36,641 nucleotides of DNA from Candidatus Woesearchaeota archaeon (GCA_016180085.1 JACPBX010000010.1:1-36641), one strand, 5' to 3'. Positions 20,621 through 28,696 are shown, counted from the stretch's first letter. Translations and numbers: made by a program. Notes: generated by a model not told the origin, from the sequence alone.

Positions 20621-21955
20621 TTACGCCTTTATTATCCCGTAACCGATCAATCTCCATCGGCTTCCCAGAAGCCTCGAGAGCGTGACCCTTGAGCCGGCTT
20701 CTGCGCACACCGGAAGCTTCAGCCTCAGCAGCACTGCGCCTTTCTTTAGTTCGGCAACAATGCCAACCGTGGCAGAGGAATTTACGTTAAGCATAAGCGT
20801 CTCGCCCTGTTTCATGGGCTCAACAACGAGCTCGTCCCTGGCGCCAACAACCCTTTCCAGCAGGTGAATCTCGGTTTTCAGCTCATGCCAGACCGGCGGG
20901 AGCTTGTCCGGAAGGCCAACCACTGTTCCTGCAAGGGTATCTGCCTTGACAACGCCAGGGTCAAGGGATGTCAGCATCCCGATAGAGCCGCCAGGAGAAA
21001 CAGCCTTAACGCTGCTGCCTCCTGTTACAAGGCCGACAAGCTTTGTCTGTATTGGAGTCCACGAGGACTTTCCTGCCTTTTCAGTTCTTCTGCCAGGCCT
21101 TATCTCGATAACCTGGCCAACTGAAAATGCGCCCTGCTTTACTGTGCCTCCGAGAACGCCGCCCTGCAATTTTTCCGGAAGCGTGCCTGGCCTGTTGATA
21201 TCGAAAGACCGCGCTACAAGCATCATGGGTTCGGCTTCCTTTTTCCGTTCAGGAGTTGGAATTGTTCTCTGTATTGCCTCTATCAACGCATCAATGTTTA
21301 TGCGGCGCTGGGCTGATATGGGTACAACAGGCGCTGCCTCATAAGGGGTTCCCTTTACAAACGCCTTTATTTGGTTGCAGTTCTCAACAGCTTCCTCGCT
21401 GCTAACAAGGTCTATCTTGTTCTGCACAATCACAACGTTCCTGATGCCGACAATCTGCAGCGCCATTAAGTGCTCACGAGTCTGGGGCTGCGGGCATTTT
21501 TCATTTGCAGCAATGAGAAGGAGGGCTCCGTCCATTATGGCTGCCCCCGAAAGCATTGTCGCCATGAGGCTCTCGTGGCCTGGGGCATCAACAAAGCTCA
21601 CTTTTCTTACGAGCGCGGTTTTTTCACCGCAACCGCTGTTGCCGCAAATATCCTTTGTTGTAAAGCAGGATGGCTCAGGGCACTTCGGGCACTTCCTGAA
21701 TTCGGCATCGGCGTAGCCAAGCCGAATGGTAATGCCCCTTTTGATTTCCTCGCTGTGCGTGTCAGTCCATCTTCCTGTTATGGCTTCAACCAGTGTGGTC
21801 TTGCCGTGGTCGACATGGCCAACCATGCCTATGTTTATTTCAGGCTGGACAGCTTCCTTTTTCTTCCCGCTTTCAATCTCCTTATCTTCTTCCGCAGCTG
21901 CCGCAGAAACTGAAGAAACCGCAGCCGATTCCGCTTTACTGGCTTTTTTAGTTAT
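20621..21955 (-). CDS. eif2g: Translation initiation factor aIF2 subunit gamma, apparently starting at AUA
   Basis: GTPase that carries initiator Met-tRNA to the small ribosomal subunit. GMVGHVDHGKTTL is the P-loop, then RGITIRLGYA (switch 1), a zinc knuckle CPKCPEP...CGNSGC, VDAPGHE (G3) and VQNKIDL (G4); three domains follow to the end. The track starts at the first ATG (21826), inside the P-loop strand, which would remove residues needed for the fold. The frame stays open for 43 more codons with a Lys/Ala/Glu-rich tail, and contains no ATG, GTG or TTG. GGTGG at 21961-21965 sits 5 nt before an ATA (21953-21955), 26-40 nt after TATA box TTTATATAC (21990s). 444 aa in that reading. Confidence 0.88.
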   Translation of the reverse strand: MTKKASKAESAAVSSVSAAAAEEDKEIESGKKKEAVQPEINIGMVGHVDHGKTTLVEAITGRWTDTHSEEIKRGITIRLGYADAEFRKCPKCPEPSCFTTKDICGNSGCGEKTALVRKVSFVDAPGHESLMATMLSGAAIMDGALLLIAANEKCPQPQTREHLMALQIVGIRNVVIVQNKIDLVSSEEAVENCNQIKAFVKGTPYEAAPVVPISAQRRINIDALIEAIQRTIPTPERKKEAEPMMLVARSFDINRPGTLPEKLQGGVLGGTVKQGAFSVGQVIEIRPGRRTEKAGKSSWTPIQTKLVGLVTGGSSVKAVSPGGSIGMLTSLDPGVVKADTLAGTVVGLPDKLPPVWHELKTEIHLLERVVGARDELVVEPMKQGETLMLNVNSSATVGIVAELKKGAVLLRLKLPVCAEAGSRVTLSRLLGSRWRLIGYGIIKA

Positions 21956-22044
21956 TCAAACCACCAAGAACTTCGAAAACTTGGAAGGTATATAAAGTTA
22001 ATTGACTCAGACTTAACCGTCGAGTGCTTACTGGAAGTGCACAA

Positions 22045-23028
22045 TCAATACCCCTTGCCTTTATCAACAAGGTTTGGCATCGGCTTGTTTTCTAAGTAAG
22101 CCTTCAGGTTGCTGCAAAAAATATCAACAACCCTGTCCATGTAATGAGGGGTTAAGCCGGCGTTGTGGGGAGTGATTATGACATTTTCCATTTCCCACAG
22201 CGGGCTGCTTTCTGGAAGGGGCTCGGTTTCAAAAACATCCAGTGCTGCGCCAGCTATCTTTTGCTGCCGCAGTGCTGAAATCAAAGCTTTTTCATCAACC
22301 ACACTGCCCCTTGCAATGTTAACGAAATATGCTGTCGGCTTCATCGCTGAGAACTGCGCAGTGCCGAACATGTGCCTGGTTTCGCTTGTGAATGGCACCG
22401 AAAGCACAACATAATCGGCAACTGAAAGGATTTTTTTCAACTCCCCGGCATCTGCTGCAGGATGAAGCTCATCAACCAAGCTGCTAACAGCATCTGCTGC
22501 AGCCTTATCCGCTGCCCTCTTTGTTGCAATAACTTTCATCCCCAGGCCTTTGCACAGTCTGGCTATGCCCCTGCCAACAGCACCCAACCCAACTATAAGC
22601 ACAGTTTTCCCGTTTAGCTCGCCTACATTCAGGTCCTTTGCCCATTGCTTCTTCTCCTGGCTTTTGACAGCCGCAAGCAGCCTTCTCTCAAACATCAGCA
22701 TATACCCGATTACCTGCTCTGCTATTGGTATGGCGTGAACACCGCTGGAGTCAGTCAGCGCAATTGGCTTGCCAACCAATGAGGGAATGATTTTTTCGTT
22801 GCCGGCAGCAATGGAGTGAATCCATTTCAGCTTCCGGGCAGAATTGAGCCATGCAGGGTCGTAATTGTAATTTCCGCACACAAGGATTTCAGTCTTGGGC
22901 AGCAGCAATAAAAGCTCATCCTCATCTTTTGCTACAGTAACTGATGCAGACGGAGAAGCTGTGGCAATGGGCATTATGTGCCTGTCCTCAAAACGAAACT
23001 TTTCGGCGGTAAAAATGACTATGTTCAT
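22045..23028 (-). CDS. D-2-hydroxyacid dehydrogenase family protein
   Basis: 327 aa. The nucleotide-binding motif VLIVGLGAVGRGIARLCKG is at about 145, and KPTAYFVNIARGSVVDEKAL carries the catalytic Arg region. LDVFETEPLP provides the catalytic Glu and ITPHNAGLT the catalytic His. This is the whole active-site set of the D-isomer 2-hydroxyacid dehydrogenases, which reduce 2-keto acids with NAD(P)H. The substrate (glyoxylate, phosphoglycerate or other) cannot be fixed; the missing ACT domain argues against full-length PGDH. Lies 17 nt after eS6, so probably the same transcript. Confidence 0.88.
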   Translation of the reverse strand: MNIVIFTAEKFRFEDRHIMPIATASPSASVTVAKDEDELLLLLPKTEILVCGNYNYDPAWLNSARKLKWIHSIAAGNEKIIPSLVGKPIALTDSSGVHAIPIAEQVIGYMLMFERRLLAAVKSQEKKQWAKDLNVGELNGKTVLIVGLGAVGRGIARLCKGLGMKVIATKRAADKAAADAVSSLVDELHPAADAGELKKILSVADYVVLSVPFTSETRHMFGTAQFSAMKPTAYFVNIARGSVVDEKALISALRQQKIAGAALDVFETEPLPESSPLWEMENVIITPHNAGLTPHYMDRVVDIFCSNLKAYLENKPMPNLVDKGKGY

Positions 23029-23045
23029 TATGACTGAAAACAGCG

Positions 23046-23540
23046 TTAAGCAGTCGCCGCAACCGGCGCTTCTTCCTTCGGTGCAGAGACAGCAGCTTTC
23101 TTGGCACCGCCCTTGCTCTCGCTTTTCTTGGCAGCCCTGTCAGCCTTTGTGGCTTCTGCCTTCGCCCTCACGTTCGCAAAGACGTCATTCGTGCCTATCT
23201 TGACTGCCTTGAGGTTTATCTGCACAATCTTCGCATGGACCGTGTTGCCGCAGACTGTCTTGCGCTGGAGCATGCCCTTTTCGCCTTTCTTCACACCAAC
23301 GCCGGAATAGGCAAGAATCTTTTTCCTGCCAACGCCAAGGACGTCCTTGCGCATCGGGAAACCGCAGAAGTCAGAGCCGCCAGTGATTTCAAGCTCATAA
23401 CCCTGCATGTCAATTGTTTCGCCCTTGACAGTGTCGCCAATCTTCAGGCCGAGAAAAGACTTGGCAGCCGGCTCTTTAACCTCGCTCTGAACGCTGAGCC
23501 CTGTCTTCGGGTCTGAAATGACAACCTTGAACTCCACCAT
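23046..23540 (-). CDS. rps6e: Small-subunit ribosomal protein eS6
   Basis: 164 aa. MVEFKVVISDPKTGLSVQ, LGLKIGDTVKGE, YELEITGGSDFCGFPMRKDV and KMLQRKTVCGNTV-like sequence (GMLQRKTVCGN) are the diagnostic eS6 blocks. The first 125 residues are the archaeal core; the Ala/Lys-rich tail (KGGAKKAAVSAPKEEAPV) is an extension of a sort common in this genome. In archaea eS6 is often near aIF2-gamma, as here. Acts in the 30S subunit. Confidence 0.95.
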   Translation of the reverse strand: MVEFKVVISDPKTGLSVQSEVKEPAAKSFLGLKIGDTVKGETIDMQGYELEITGGSDFCGFPMRKDVLGVGRKKILAYSGVGVKKGEKGMLQRKTVCGNTVHAKIVQINLKAVKIGTNDVFANVRAKAEATKADRAAKKSESKGGAKKAAVSAPKEEAPVAATA

Positions 23541-23647
23541 GAATTTTTGGATTGGCAGGATGTTTAAAAAGGTTGCGATTTTGCAGAATTCAGGGGAAGC
23601 ATGCCAAATTCACCAGCAGCTGTTGCAAACCCTGCATCAGCTGAATT

Positions 23648-23674
23648 GCACATTCCGCTTGTGGCGGAATTGTG
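23648..23674. repeat. Hairpin sharing a stem with the 1.5-kb array
   Basis: GCACATTCCGC and GCGGAATTGTGC form an 11-12 bp stem with one bulge and a TTGTG loop. GCGGAATTGTG is also found at 1555-1565 in the four-hairpin array, so the two may be copies of one small dispersed element. It lies in the 214-bp gap between eS6 and the next gene, where nothing else is seen. Confidence 0.5.
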
Positions 23675-23754
23675 CCGCCGCATTAAAATTGCGCTGTTTA
23701 AACAACAAAAGTTAGGGTCATTTAGCCCGGTTGGCTTTTTTCTCAGATGATGTG

Positions 23755-24063
23755 TTAATCTTTAACGAATTTTATTTTCCAAGGACGTTTAGCCCATACC
23801 CATGCGAGCGGGAGCAACGCCCAAGAAACAGCAATCAAAACCAATGCGAATGCGATTAGCACAACGGGATTGTACAACAATGACAAATTAACTAACCCAA
23901 CTAAAAAAGCGACAGCATTAACAAACAGCCAGGCCACAATCATAGCGAGCCACCAGATGATTGCAGCCTTCGCAAGCCTAATCCAAAAAGCAAGCAAAAA
24001 TAAGAAGCGCCAATTAATCTGTGGATATTTAAAAAATTCCCAGCCTGCTAATCTTCTTTTCAT
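23755..24063 (-). CDS. Small membrane protein, unknown
   Basis: 102 aa with two or three Trp-rich hydrophobic segments (about 18-50 and 62-90) and a basic end RPWKIKFVKD. No motif is recognised. Plus-strand ORFs overlapping it look like antisense reading. No clear RBS; upstream (24064-24329) I see a TATA-like TTTAAATATT at about 24098 but no convincing gene. Confidence 0.55.
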   Translation of the reverse strand: MKRRLAGWEFFKYPQINWRFLFLLAFWIRLAKAAIIWWLAMIVAWLFVNAVAFLVGLVNLSLLYNPVVLIAFALVLIAVSWALLPLAWVWAKRPWKIKFVKD

Positions 24064-24329
24064 GTCTAGACAACATGATCCTCAGCAGCTTCGCAATTTA
24101 AATATTGCGGTTGTTGTGGCTTACCAATTTAAGATTGGGGTCGAGAACAGTCAAGATATAGTTGAACATTTACGATTGCACACACGCTCATGGTTACGCT
24201 AAAGGGTGCGAAACTGTGGGACAGGGAACTGTTGTGTCATCAACATCCCAAAATTGCTGATTGAATCTGAGAGTATAAACACCTCAGAACGCTACAACGT
24301 CGTGCTCGAGGAAGTGACAAAGAGAAAGG

Positions 24330-24959
24330 CTAATAAGGCAGCTGTGGCGTCTGGCCCAGGGATGTCAGGACCATCATCACAAGCGACAGCACAATCAGGG
24401 CAACGTATGCCTTCATGCTCCAGAACAGCACCTTGCTCCCGTCCAGGCCCATGAAAGGAAGCATGTTGAACACCGCAAGCCAGGCGTTGATTGTGGCTCC
24501 ATACGCAGCAATTGAAAGCAGAAGATGCGAAGGATAAAACGCTCCTGCAATAAGCTTAGTGCCGATAAAAATTGCAGCCAGGACTATGTTGGTCAGCGGC
24601 CCTGCTGCCGAAATCCTGCCGCTTCTTGCGGCGTTGACATTTCCCTGGATGAAAACGCCGCCCGGCGCTGCAAAGATAAAGCCGAAAAAGGACATAACGA
24701 ATGCTATGAGCAGCATGAAGTCAAAAGCCCTGAACTCAGCCCTGCAGCCGTATTTCTGGGCGAAATACTTGTGCATAAGCTCGTGAAGGAGAAACCCGAC
24801 CCCCACGGTTAAAGCCGAGATAGCGGCCGCAATGAAAAATTTAAGCGTTAAGCTGAAGCCACCGCTGTTCAAAATGGCAAAAGCAAGCGAGATAACGACC
24901 CAAGCTCTTAGCAGGTGCTGGATTTCAACATGCGAAAACCTCATGCGAAAAGGGTGCAT
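24330..24959 (-). CDS. M50-family (site-2 protease-like) membrane metalloprotease
   Basis: 209 aa, about six hydrophobic segments. HELMH in GVGFLLHELMHKYFAQKYG gives two zinc ligands and the catalytic Glu. The third ligand is the Asp of NMLPFMGLDGSKVLF. GPLTN in SAAGPLTNIV is also typical. These proteases cut transmembrane segments of regulators within the membrane. There is no PDZ or CBS domain and no obvious substrate gene beside it. Confidence 0.85.
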   Translation of the reverse strand: MHPFRMRFSHVEIQHLLRAWVVISLAFAILNSGGFSLTLKFFIAAAISALTVGVGFLLHELMHKYFAQKYGCRAEFRAFDFMLLIAFVMSFFGFIFAAPGGVFIQGNVNAARSGRISAAGPLTNIVLAAIFIGTKLIAGAFYPSHLLLSIAAYGATINAWLAVFNMLPFMGLDGSKVLFWSMKAYVALIVLSLVMMVLTSLGQTPQLPY

Positions 24960-25003
24960 TGCAGATGCAAAAGGAGCTACGTTTAAATTAGTTGCGGTAG
25001 AAA

Positions 25004-25037
25004 AGTTTATATATTAGTTATACATACTAGTGTGTAT
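25004..25037 (+). promoter_or_regulatory. Promoter and near-palindromic operator of the Fic module
   Basis: TATA box TTTATATATTAG starts near 25006. An 18-bp near-palindrome, ATACATACTAGTGTGTAT (25020-25037, 8 of 9 pairs), lies over the expected transcription start, just before and overlapping the ATG at 25036. This position suits autorepression by the module's antitoxin. Confidence 0.55.
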
Positions 25038-25362
25038 GTTAGTTGATGAACTTACTGCGATAAACAAGCGATTCGGAAATGGCAGATTGATTAATAAGTC
25101 AAGCCTTGAATTTGCGGAAAGCGCACTGAAGAAGACAAAGAACTGGCAGGAACAGGCCGCTTACATAATCAGGGCAATTGTAGCCGACCACCCCTTTGAA
25201 GATGGCAACAAGAGGACAGCGGCCGCTTACCTTTCGGCACTTTTGGAAGAGTATAAGATTCCATACGACCGGTATAAGATAGACAAACTTGTGTTGACTA
25301 TAGCCAAGGACACTAAAAGCATAGACAAAATAAGGAGGATGATAAAAAATGCAATCCATTAA
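25036..25362 (+). CDS. Fic/Doc-family protein
   Basis: 108 aa from the ATG at 25036, about 27 nt after the TATA box; the track's GTG two codons earlier is less likely. The catalytic motif HPFEDGNKRTAAAY matches HPFx(D/E)GNxR exactly. Fic proteins transfer AMP or another phosphate-containing group to a target; Doc-type toxins phosphorylate EF-Tu. At this size it is the minimal, Doc-like core, without the usual inhibitory helix of larger Fic proteins. It overlaps the next gene by 14 nt. Confidence 0.88.
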   Translation: MLVDELTAINKRFGNGRLINKSSLEFAESALKKTKNWQEQAAYIIRAIVADHPFEDGNKRTAAAYLSALLEEYKIPYDRYKIDKLVLTIAKDTKSIDKIRRMIKNAIH

Positions 25363-25615
25363 TGTTCTGAGCAAGAAAGTTTTTGAAAGGGCAAGAAAAA
25401 TGCCAGACATCGCCCCAGAAATGTTTATCGCCCTTGAAGAATATGACAAAACTAGAAAGCTGAGAAGATGGGGCAACAAGGTCAGGGTAAACTTTACAAT
25501 AGACCCTGTAACATACCGCAGCTTTAGGGACTATTGCCAGAAGCACGGTTATAAGATGAGCACGCTGATTGAGAAGGCGATCAAGGATAAACTGGGTAGC
25601 ACAGCGAATATTTAA
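25349..25615 (+). CDS. Probable ribbon-helix-helix antitoxin partner of the Fic protein
   Basis: 88 aa. The C-terminal half, KVRVNFTIDPVTYRSFRDYC followed by MSTLIEKAIKDKL, fits a ribbon-helix-helix DNA-binding fold (one beta strand then two helices). The N-terminal half (KKVFERARKMPDIAPEMFIA) is helical and could contact the Fic toxin. It overlaps the Fic gene, with GGAGG upstream of the ATG. Order is toxin first, antitoxin second, the reverse of phd-doc. Role by association. Confidence 0.65.
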   Translation: MQSINVLSKKVFERARKMPDIAPEMFIALEEYDKTRKLRRWGNKVRVNFTIDPVTYRSFRDYCQKHGYKMSTLIEKAIKDKLGSTANI

Positions 25616-25645
25616 ATAATACCTGCCGCCTTCACAGCACTATTC

Positions 25646-25787
25646 GGCTGCCGTAGTGTAACGGTCCGCATGCGGCCCTGTGGACAATCTTTTTACTCGC
25701 CCACGGGCGAGCAAAAAGCTTGACCAAAAAACGTGCAACATCGTTGACGGTAAGGCTTAGGACGGGGTTCAATTCCCCGCGGCGGCC
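25646..25787 (+). tRNA. tRNA-His(GUG) with a 69-nt intron at the canonical site
   Basis: G-1 is encoded and faces C73, the histidine identity pair. Acceptor GCTGCCG/CGGCGGC has one G-U pair. Anticodon loop CTGTGG..A gives GUG; the intron runs about 25684-25752, after position 37. T-arm CGGGG-TTCAATT-CCCCG is perfect. The anticodon stem CGGCC/GGCTT has one mismatch and one G-U. The intron holds a long hairpin (CTCGCCC/GGGCGAG flanked by CTTTTT/AAAAAG). TATTTAAATA about 26 nt upstream is its promoter. Confidence 0.8.
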
Positions 25788-25905
25788 CTCAGGATGGAAG
25801 CGTGCCTTCCGCGGGACTCCGAACCCAAGTCGCTTTACGGCGACTGGGCGCAGTCGACGCAAGTCGACTTGCGAGCAGTGAGGTTGCCCCGCGACGGCCC
25901 TAACC
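25788..25905 (+). other. Structured spacer with a degenerate copy of the tRNA-His 3' end
   Basis: CCCCGCGACGGCCCT (about 25888-25902) repeats the tRNA end CCCCGCGGCGGCCCT (about 25775-25789) with one change. Between them lie hairpins GGAAG/CTTCC, AGTCGC/GCGACT and AGTCGA/TCGACT. The layout could be an attachment-site duplication, a decayed tRNA, or a structured RNA downstream of the tRNA. No credible gene is present. Confidence 0.4.
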
Positions 25906-25962
25906 TTGATTCTGAACTTCCAACGAAAGATTTATATACGTGTTACTACATTTGCAAACATT

Positions 25963-26262
25963 ATGGGAGCTACAGTTGCTGTGAGGATAGAGGACGCGAA
26001 ACTGGCCGAGATAAGATCCATTTCAAAACAAGAGAATAGGAAAAATTCTGAGGTTCTTCGCGAAGCACTGGACATTGGGCTTAAGGAAAAAAAGTTGGCT
26101 TTGGCCCTTGAGAAGTACAGGAAGCGGGAAATAAGCGTAGGCAAAGCTGCCGAACTGGCTGATGTGTCGATAAGCAAGTTTATGGATGCCCTGCGGGAGC
26201 GCAATGTGCCTTTCAACTACGGCGTAAAAGAGTTAATGGAAGACTTCGAGGGCTTGCTGTGA
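25963..26262 (+). CDS. UPF0175-family antitoxin
   Basis: 99 aa from the ATG at 25963, about 27 nt after TATA box TTTATATAC; the longer track start precedes the promoter. VAVRIEDAKLAEIRSISKQE opens a ribbon-helix-helix-like region, and KREISVGKAAELADVSISKF is the helix-turn-helix signature of UPF0175. MDALRERNVPFNYG completes the family pattern. These proteins pair with DUF3368/PIN toxins, and exactly such a gene starts 9 nt later. Confidence 0.82.
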   Translation: MGATVAVRIEDAKLAEIRSISKQENRKNSEVLREALDIGLKEKKLALALEKYRKREISVGKAAELADVSISKFMDALRERNVPFNYGVKELMEDFEGLL

Positions 26263-26271
26263 GGAGTTTCT

Positions 26272-26802
26272 ATGATTTCCAATGCGAGCCCTCTTATCAC
26301 CTATGCCAAGCTGAATAAGCTTGATTTTCTCAGTAAGTGTGTCGGCGCAATAACGATAGGCGAGACTGTATTTAAGGAGATAACACAAAAGGAAAGCGCT
26401 TCTCAGGAAGCTGAATTGGTTAATGGCAAGATTAAAGAAGGGGCAATCATTGTTAAAAAGCTTGAGAAGGGACACTCTGATAAAGCAAAACAGATTCAAC
26501 TAACCTTTAAAGGATTAGGCCGGGGGGAATCTGAGACAATTGCACTCGCCCTGCAGGAAGAGCAAACCGAAACGTTAATTGACGACCTTTATGCAAGAGA
26601 TGTTGCCAAACTAAACGGGCTAAAGCCGGTTGGCTCTTTGCGCGTTCTCATGGTAGCTTTTGAGAAGGGAATTGCAACTGAGGCAGATGTAGGAAACTTG
26701 CTTAAACAGATGATTGAGAACAAGTTCTGGATTAGCGGAAGTGCCATACTTAAGTTCTTGGAGCTTTTTGAAAAGTTAAAGAGAAGTAAACGGAAGCGGT
26801 AG
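26272..26802 (+). CDS. DUF3368-type PIN-like toxin
   Basis: 176 aa. ISNASPLITYAKLNKLDFL is the family's N-terminus, in which the usual first Asp of PIN nucleases is replaced by the Asn/Ser form (SNASPLI). LGRGESETIALAL carries the conserved Gly-x-Gly-Glu, and TLIDDLYARDVAKLNGLKPVG the paired Asp residues. It is likely an RNase or inactive relative acting as toxin. GAGGAG is 5 nt before the ATG. It forms a two-gene operon with the UPF0175 antitoxin. Confidence 0.82.
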   Translation: MISNASPLITYAKLNKLDFLSKCVGAITIGETVFKEITQKESASQEAELVNGKIKEGAIIVKKLEKGHSDKAKQIQLTFKGLGRGESETIALALQEEQTETLIDDLYARDVAKLNGLKPVGSLRVLMVAFEKGIATEADVGNLLKQMIENKFWISGSAILKFLELFEKLKRSKRKR

Positions 26803-26883
26803 AAATTCCATTCTTTGATTTCTTTTCCCTCCTCCAAACCGTACTCGAACAATGTTTCCATACTATTTTGTATATAGGAAATG

Positions 26884-27055
26884 TTTAAATAGTTGCTGGT
26901 TTTCTAAACTTTGATTCACATGAAACGAGTTGGTTATCTTCACGGAAAGTGGATGTAGTTCTAAGGTAGCTCTAGCTTTATCGTCTTTAACTGCGGCGAG
27001 TGATTGTCTTCATCGTGACCCTTTTGCGAAAAGGTTCAATCCAAAACTACGATAA
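26884..27055 (+). ncRNA. Candidate non-coding RNA between the PIN gene and tRNA-His
   Basis: TTTAAATA at 26884-26891 predicts a start near 26912, but the only ORF after it is 12 codons. Further on, TTATCGT (26978-26984) and ACGATAA (27049-27055) form a 7-bp closing helix around 64 nt, and CCTTTT/AAAAGG (27020-27034) a tight hairpin. The tRNA at 27066 has no TATA box of its own at the normal distance, so this promoter may also serve it. Confidence 0.3.
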
Positions 27056-27065
27056 TTCTCAAACT

Positions 27066-27137
27066 GGCCGTAGTGGTGTAGAGGCAGCACGTGCGCCTGT
27101 GGCGCGCAAGGGCGGGATTCGACTCCCCGCTGCGGCC
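27066..27137 (+). tRNA. Second tRNA-His(GUG), intronless
   Basis: G-1 and C73 are present again. Acceptor GCCGTAG/CTGCGGC, D-stem GTGT/GCAC, anticodon arm TGCGC-CTGTGGC-GCGCA and T-stem CGGGA/CCCCG can all form. The one defect is A53 opposite C61, normally an invariant G-C pair. It differs from the intron-bearing tRNA-His in most stems, so it is not a recent copy. It lies 156 nt before hisG. Confidence 0.75.
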
Positions 27138-27293
27138 CTCAAGCGATTTTCTGAAGCGGAAATTCATCATCAGCAGGGTTGATAAGGGCACGAGCGTAAG
27201 CGAGTGGCCTTATTGCTGTGATTAAACTGTCGCGGTGAACTTTCTTTTGAGTAAAGTACGATTTTGCAGCGAGAGCTGCGGAGGATGGTCGAA

Positions 27294-28343
27294 ATGTCAA
27301 AACTTCAACAAACAGGAATCAAATTTGCCTTGCCTGTTGGCAGCCTTAATGCTGCAGAACGGGGCAACACAAGCCAGTTGCTTCTTGATGCAGGATATGA
27401 AATAGAAGGCTACAAACCGGGCAAAGAGTCAATGAAGCCAAATTTTGTGAATGACCCAGAAATAGAAGCATTCACTGACAGACCCCAGAACATGCCTGTT
27501 TTGCTGGCTAGTGGCAGCTATGATCTTGCTATACTTGGCAGTGATTGGGTAAGGGAATGGGAACTTACCGGAGTCAAGATAGCCAAAATAGCAGACCTCA
27601 CTTACGGGGGCGTTAATATTGTACTTGCAGTCAAAATCGAAAGTCCCATAAGCGGCATTGAGCAGCTTGTGGAAAGCAGCAGGTCAAAGCCTGTACAGCT
27701 GGCGACGGAATACCTGCTTTTGACAGCAGACGCGGTAGCTAAAACCAGCGCCTGGCAAGCAGCGTATGGTGCTACTGCACAGCCTATTTTGGTTACCAGA
27801 ACATTGCAAGGGCGCGTAGCTGCCGAAATGATGGCTGCTGGCATTGCGATAAAGGAATCATTCGGCAAAACCGAGGTTGGAGCTATCAACGGCAGCGGCA
27901 TTGACGGGATTGTAGAAAGCACACAAACAGGGAGGAGCTTAAAAGAAGCCGGACTCAAGGCTATTGGAGCAATTTTCAGTTCAACAGCCTGCCTTTACGC
28001 CGCGCCATCTGCCATTGCCGAACCGGCCAAGCTGGAAAAAATTGAACAGGTGGCAAAACTGTTGATGGGTGTTGTTAGGGGCAGAAGCTGCGAATATGTG
28101 ACCTTTAATGTGCCGGAACAACAGCTGCAGCAGGTTGTGAGCTACCTTGTCCAGAATGGCTATGCCGCAAAAATGCCCACTGTAAGCGTGTTCGGCGGCA
28201 ATGCTGTTGTAGCTACAGTGCTTCCAAAGAGGGAATATCCTGAAGCAGTCAGTAAATTGCTTAATATTGGAGCAGATGACATTGTGAACATCCGCACAGG
28301 GCAAATAGTGACGAGGCAGCAATATGCTGAGGTGAAAAGATGA
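27294..28343 (+). CDS. hisG: ATP phosphoribosyltransferase, long form
   Basis: First step of histidine synthesis: ATP plus PRPP gives phosphoribosyl-ATP. 349 aa from the ATG at 27294, which has GGAGG 9 nt upstream. [10 protein letters not shown] starts the catalytic part; [27 protein letters not shown], and the PRPP loop region [21 protein letters not shown] follow. The last 80 or so residues ([31 protein letters not shown]) are the HisG C-terminal regulatory domain, so this is the self-contained long form, which binds histidine as feedback inhibitor. Some loop sequences depart from the usual consensus. ATGA overlap with hisI. Confidence 0.88.
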   Translation: MSKLQQTGIKFALPVGSLNAAERGNTSQLLLDAGYEIEGYKPGKESMKPNFVNDPEIEAFTDRPQNMPVLLASGSYDLAILGSDWVREWELTGVKIAKIADLTYGGVNIVLAVKIESPISGIEQLVESSRSKPVQLATEYLLLTADAVAKTSAWQAAYGATAQPILVTRTLQGRVAAEMMAAGIAIKESFGKTEVGAINGSGIDGIVESTQTGRSLKEAGLKAIGAIFSSTACLYAAPSAIAEPAKLEKIEQVAKLLMGVVRGRSCEYVTFNVPEQQLQQVVSYLVQNGYAAKMPTVSVFGGNAVVATVLPKREYPEAVSKLLNIGADDIVNIRTGQIVTRQQYAEVKR

Positions 28344-28672
28344 GCCTCGACCAAAAGGTTGAGCCTGACTTTGCAAAGCGTGGAGGCCTTGTGGTGGCAA
28401 TAGCACAGGAAGTGGCTACAAAGCAAGTGCTGATGCAGGCCTACATGAACAGGGAAGCGTGGGCTGAAACGCTTAAGACGGGCTATGCGACTTACTGGAG
28501 CACGTCCCGCAATGAACTCTGGCGAAAAGGAGCAACGTCAGGAGACTGGCAACCTGTAAAAGAAATTTATGTCGACTGTGACAGCGACGCAGTTTTACTA
28601 GTGGTTGAACAGCAAGGAAAGGGAGCATGCCACACTGGCAACTACAGTTGCTTTTACACAAAAGTTTTTTAA
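28340..28672 (+). CDS. hisI: Phosphoribosyl-AMP cyclohydrolase
   Basis: 110 aa, the normal stand-alone HisI size. It opens the ring of phosphoribosyl-AMP, the third histidine step. [53 protein letters not shown] and [11 protein letters not shown] hold the Mg (DCDxD) and zinc (Cys) ligands. Usual SRSR is STSR here. Start overlaps the hisG stop (ATGA). The HisE pyrophosphohydrolase between HisG and HisI is not fused and not in the window. Confidence 0.93.
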   Translation: MSLDQKVEPDFAKRGGLVVAIAQEVATKQVLMQAYMNREAWAETLKTGYATYWSTSRNELWRKGATSGDWQPVKEIYVDCDSDAVLLVVEQQGKGACHTGNYSCFYTKVF

Positions 28673-28696
28673 AACAGCAGTCGGAAGGTAAGAACT

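Noticed and set aside
24206-24454. 82-aa plus-strand ORF
   Set aside because: It begins at a GTG without RBS and runs antisense into the M50 protease gene. Only the first third is outside it, and no family is recognised. The 24064-24329 gap holds no gene I can support.
25794-26039. 81-aa plus-strand ORF starting in the tRNA-His spacer
   Set aside because: It starts in hairpin DNA and overlaps the promoter and start of the UPF0175 gene in another frame.
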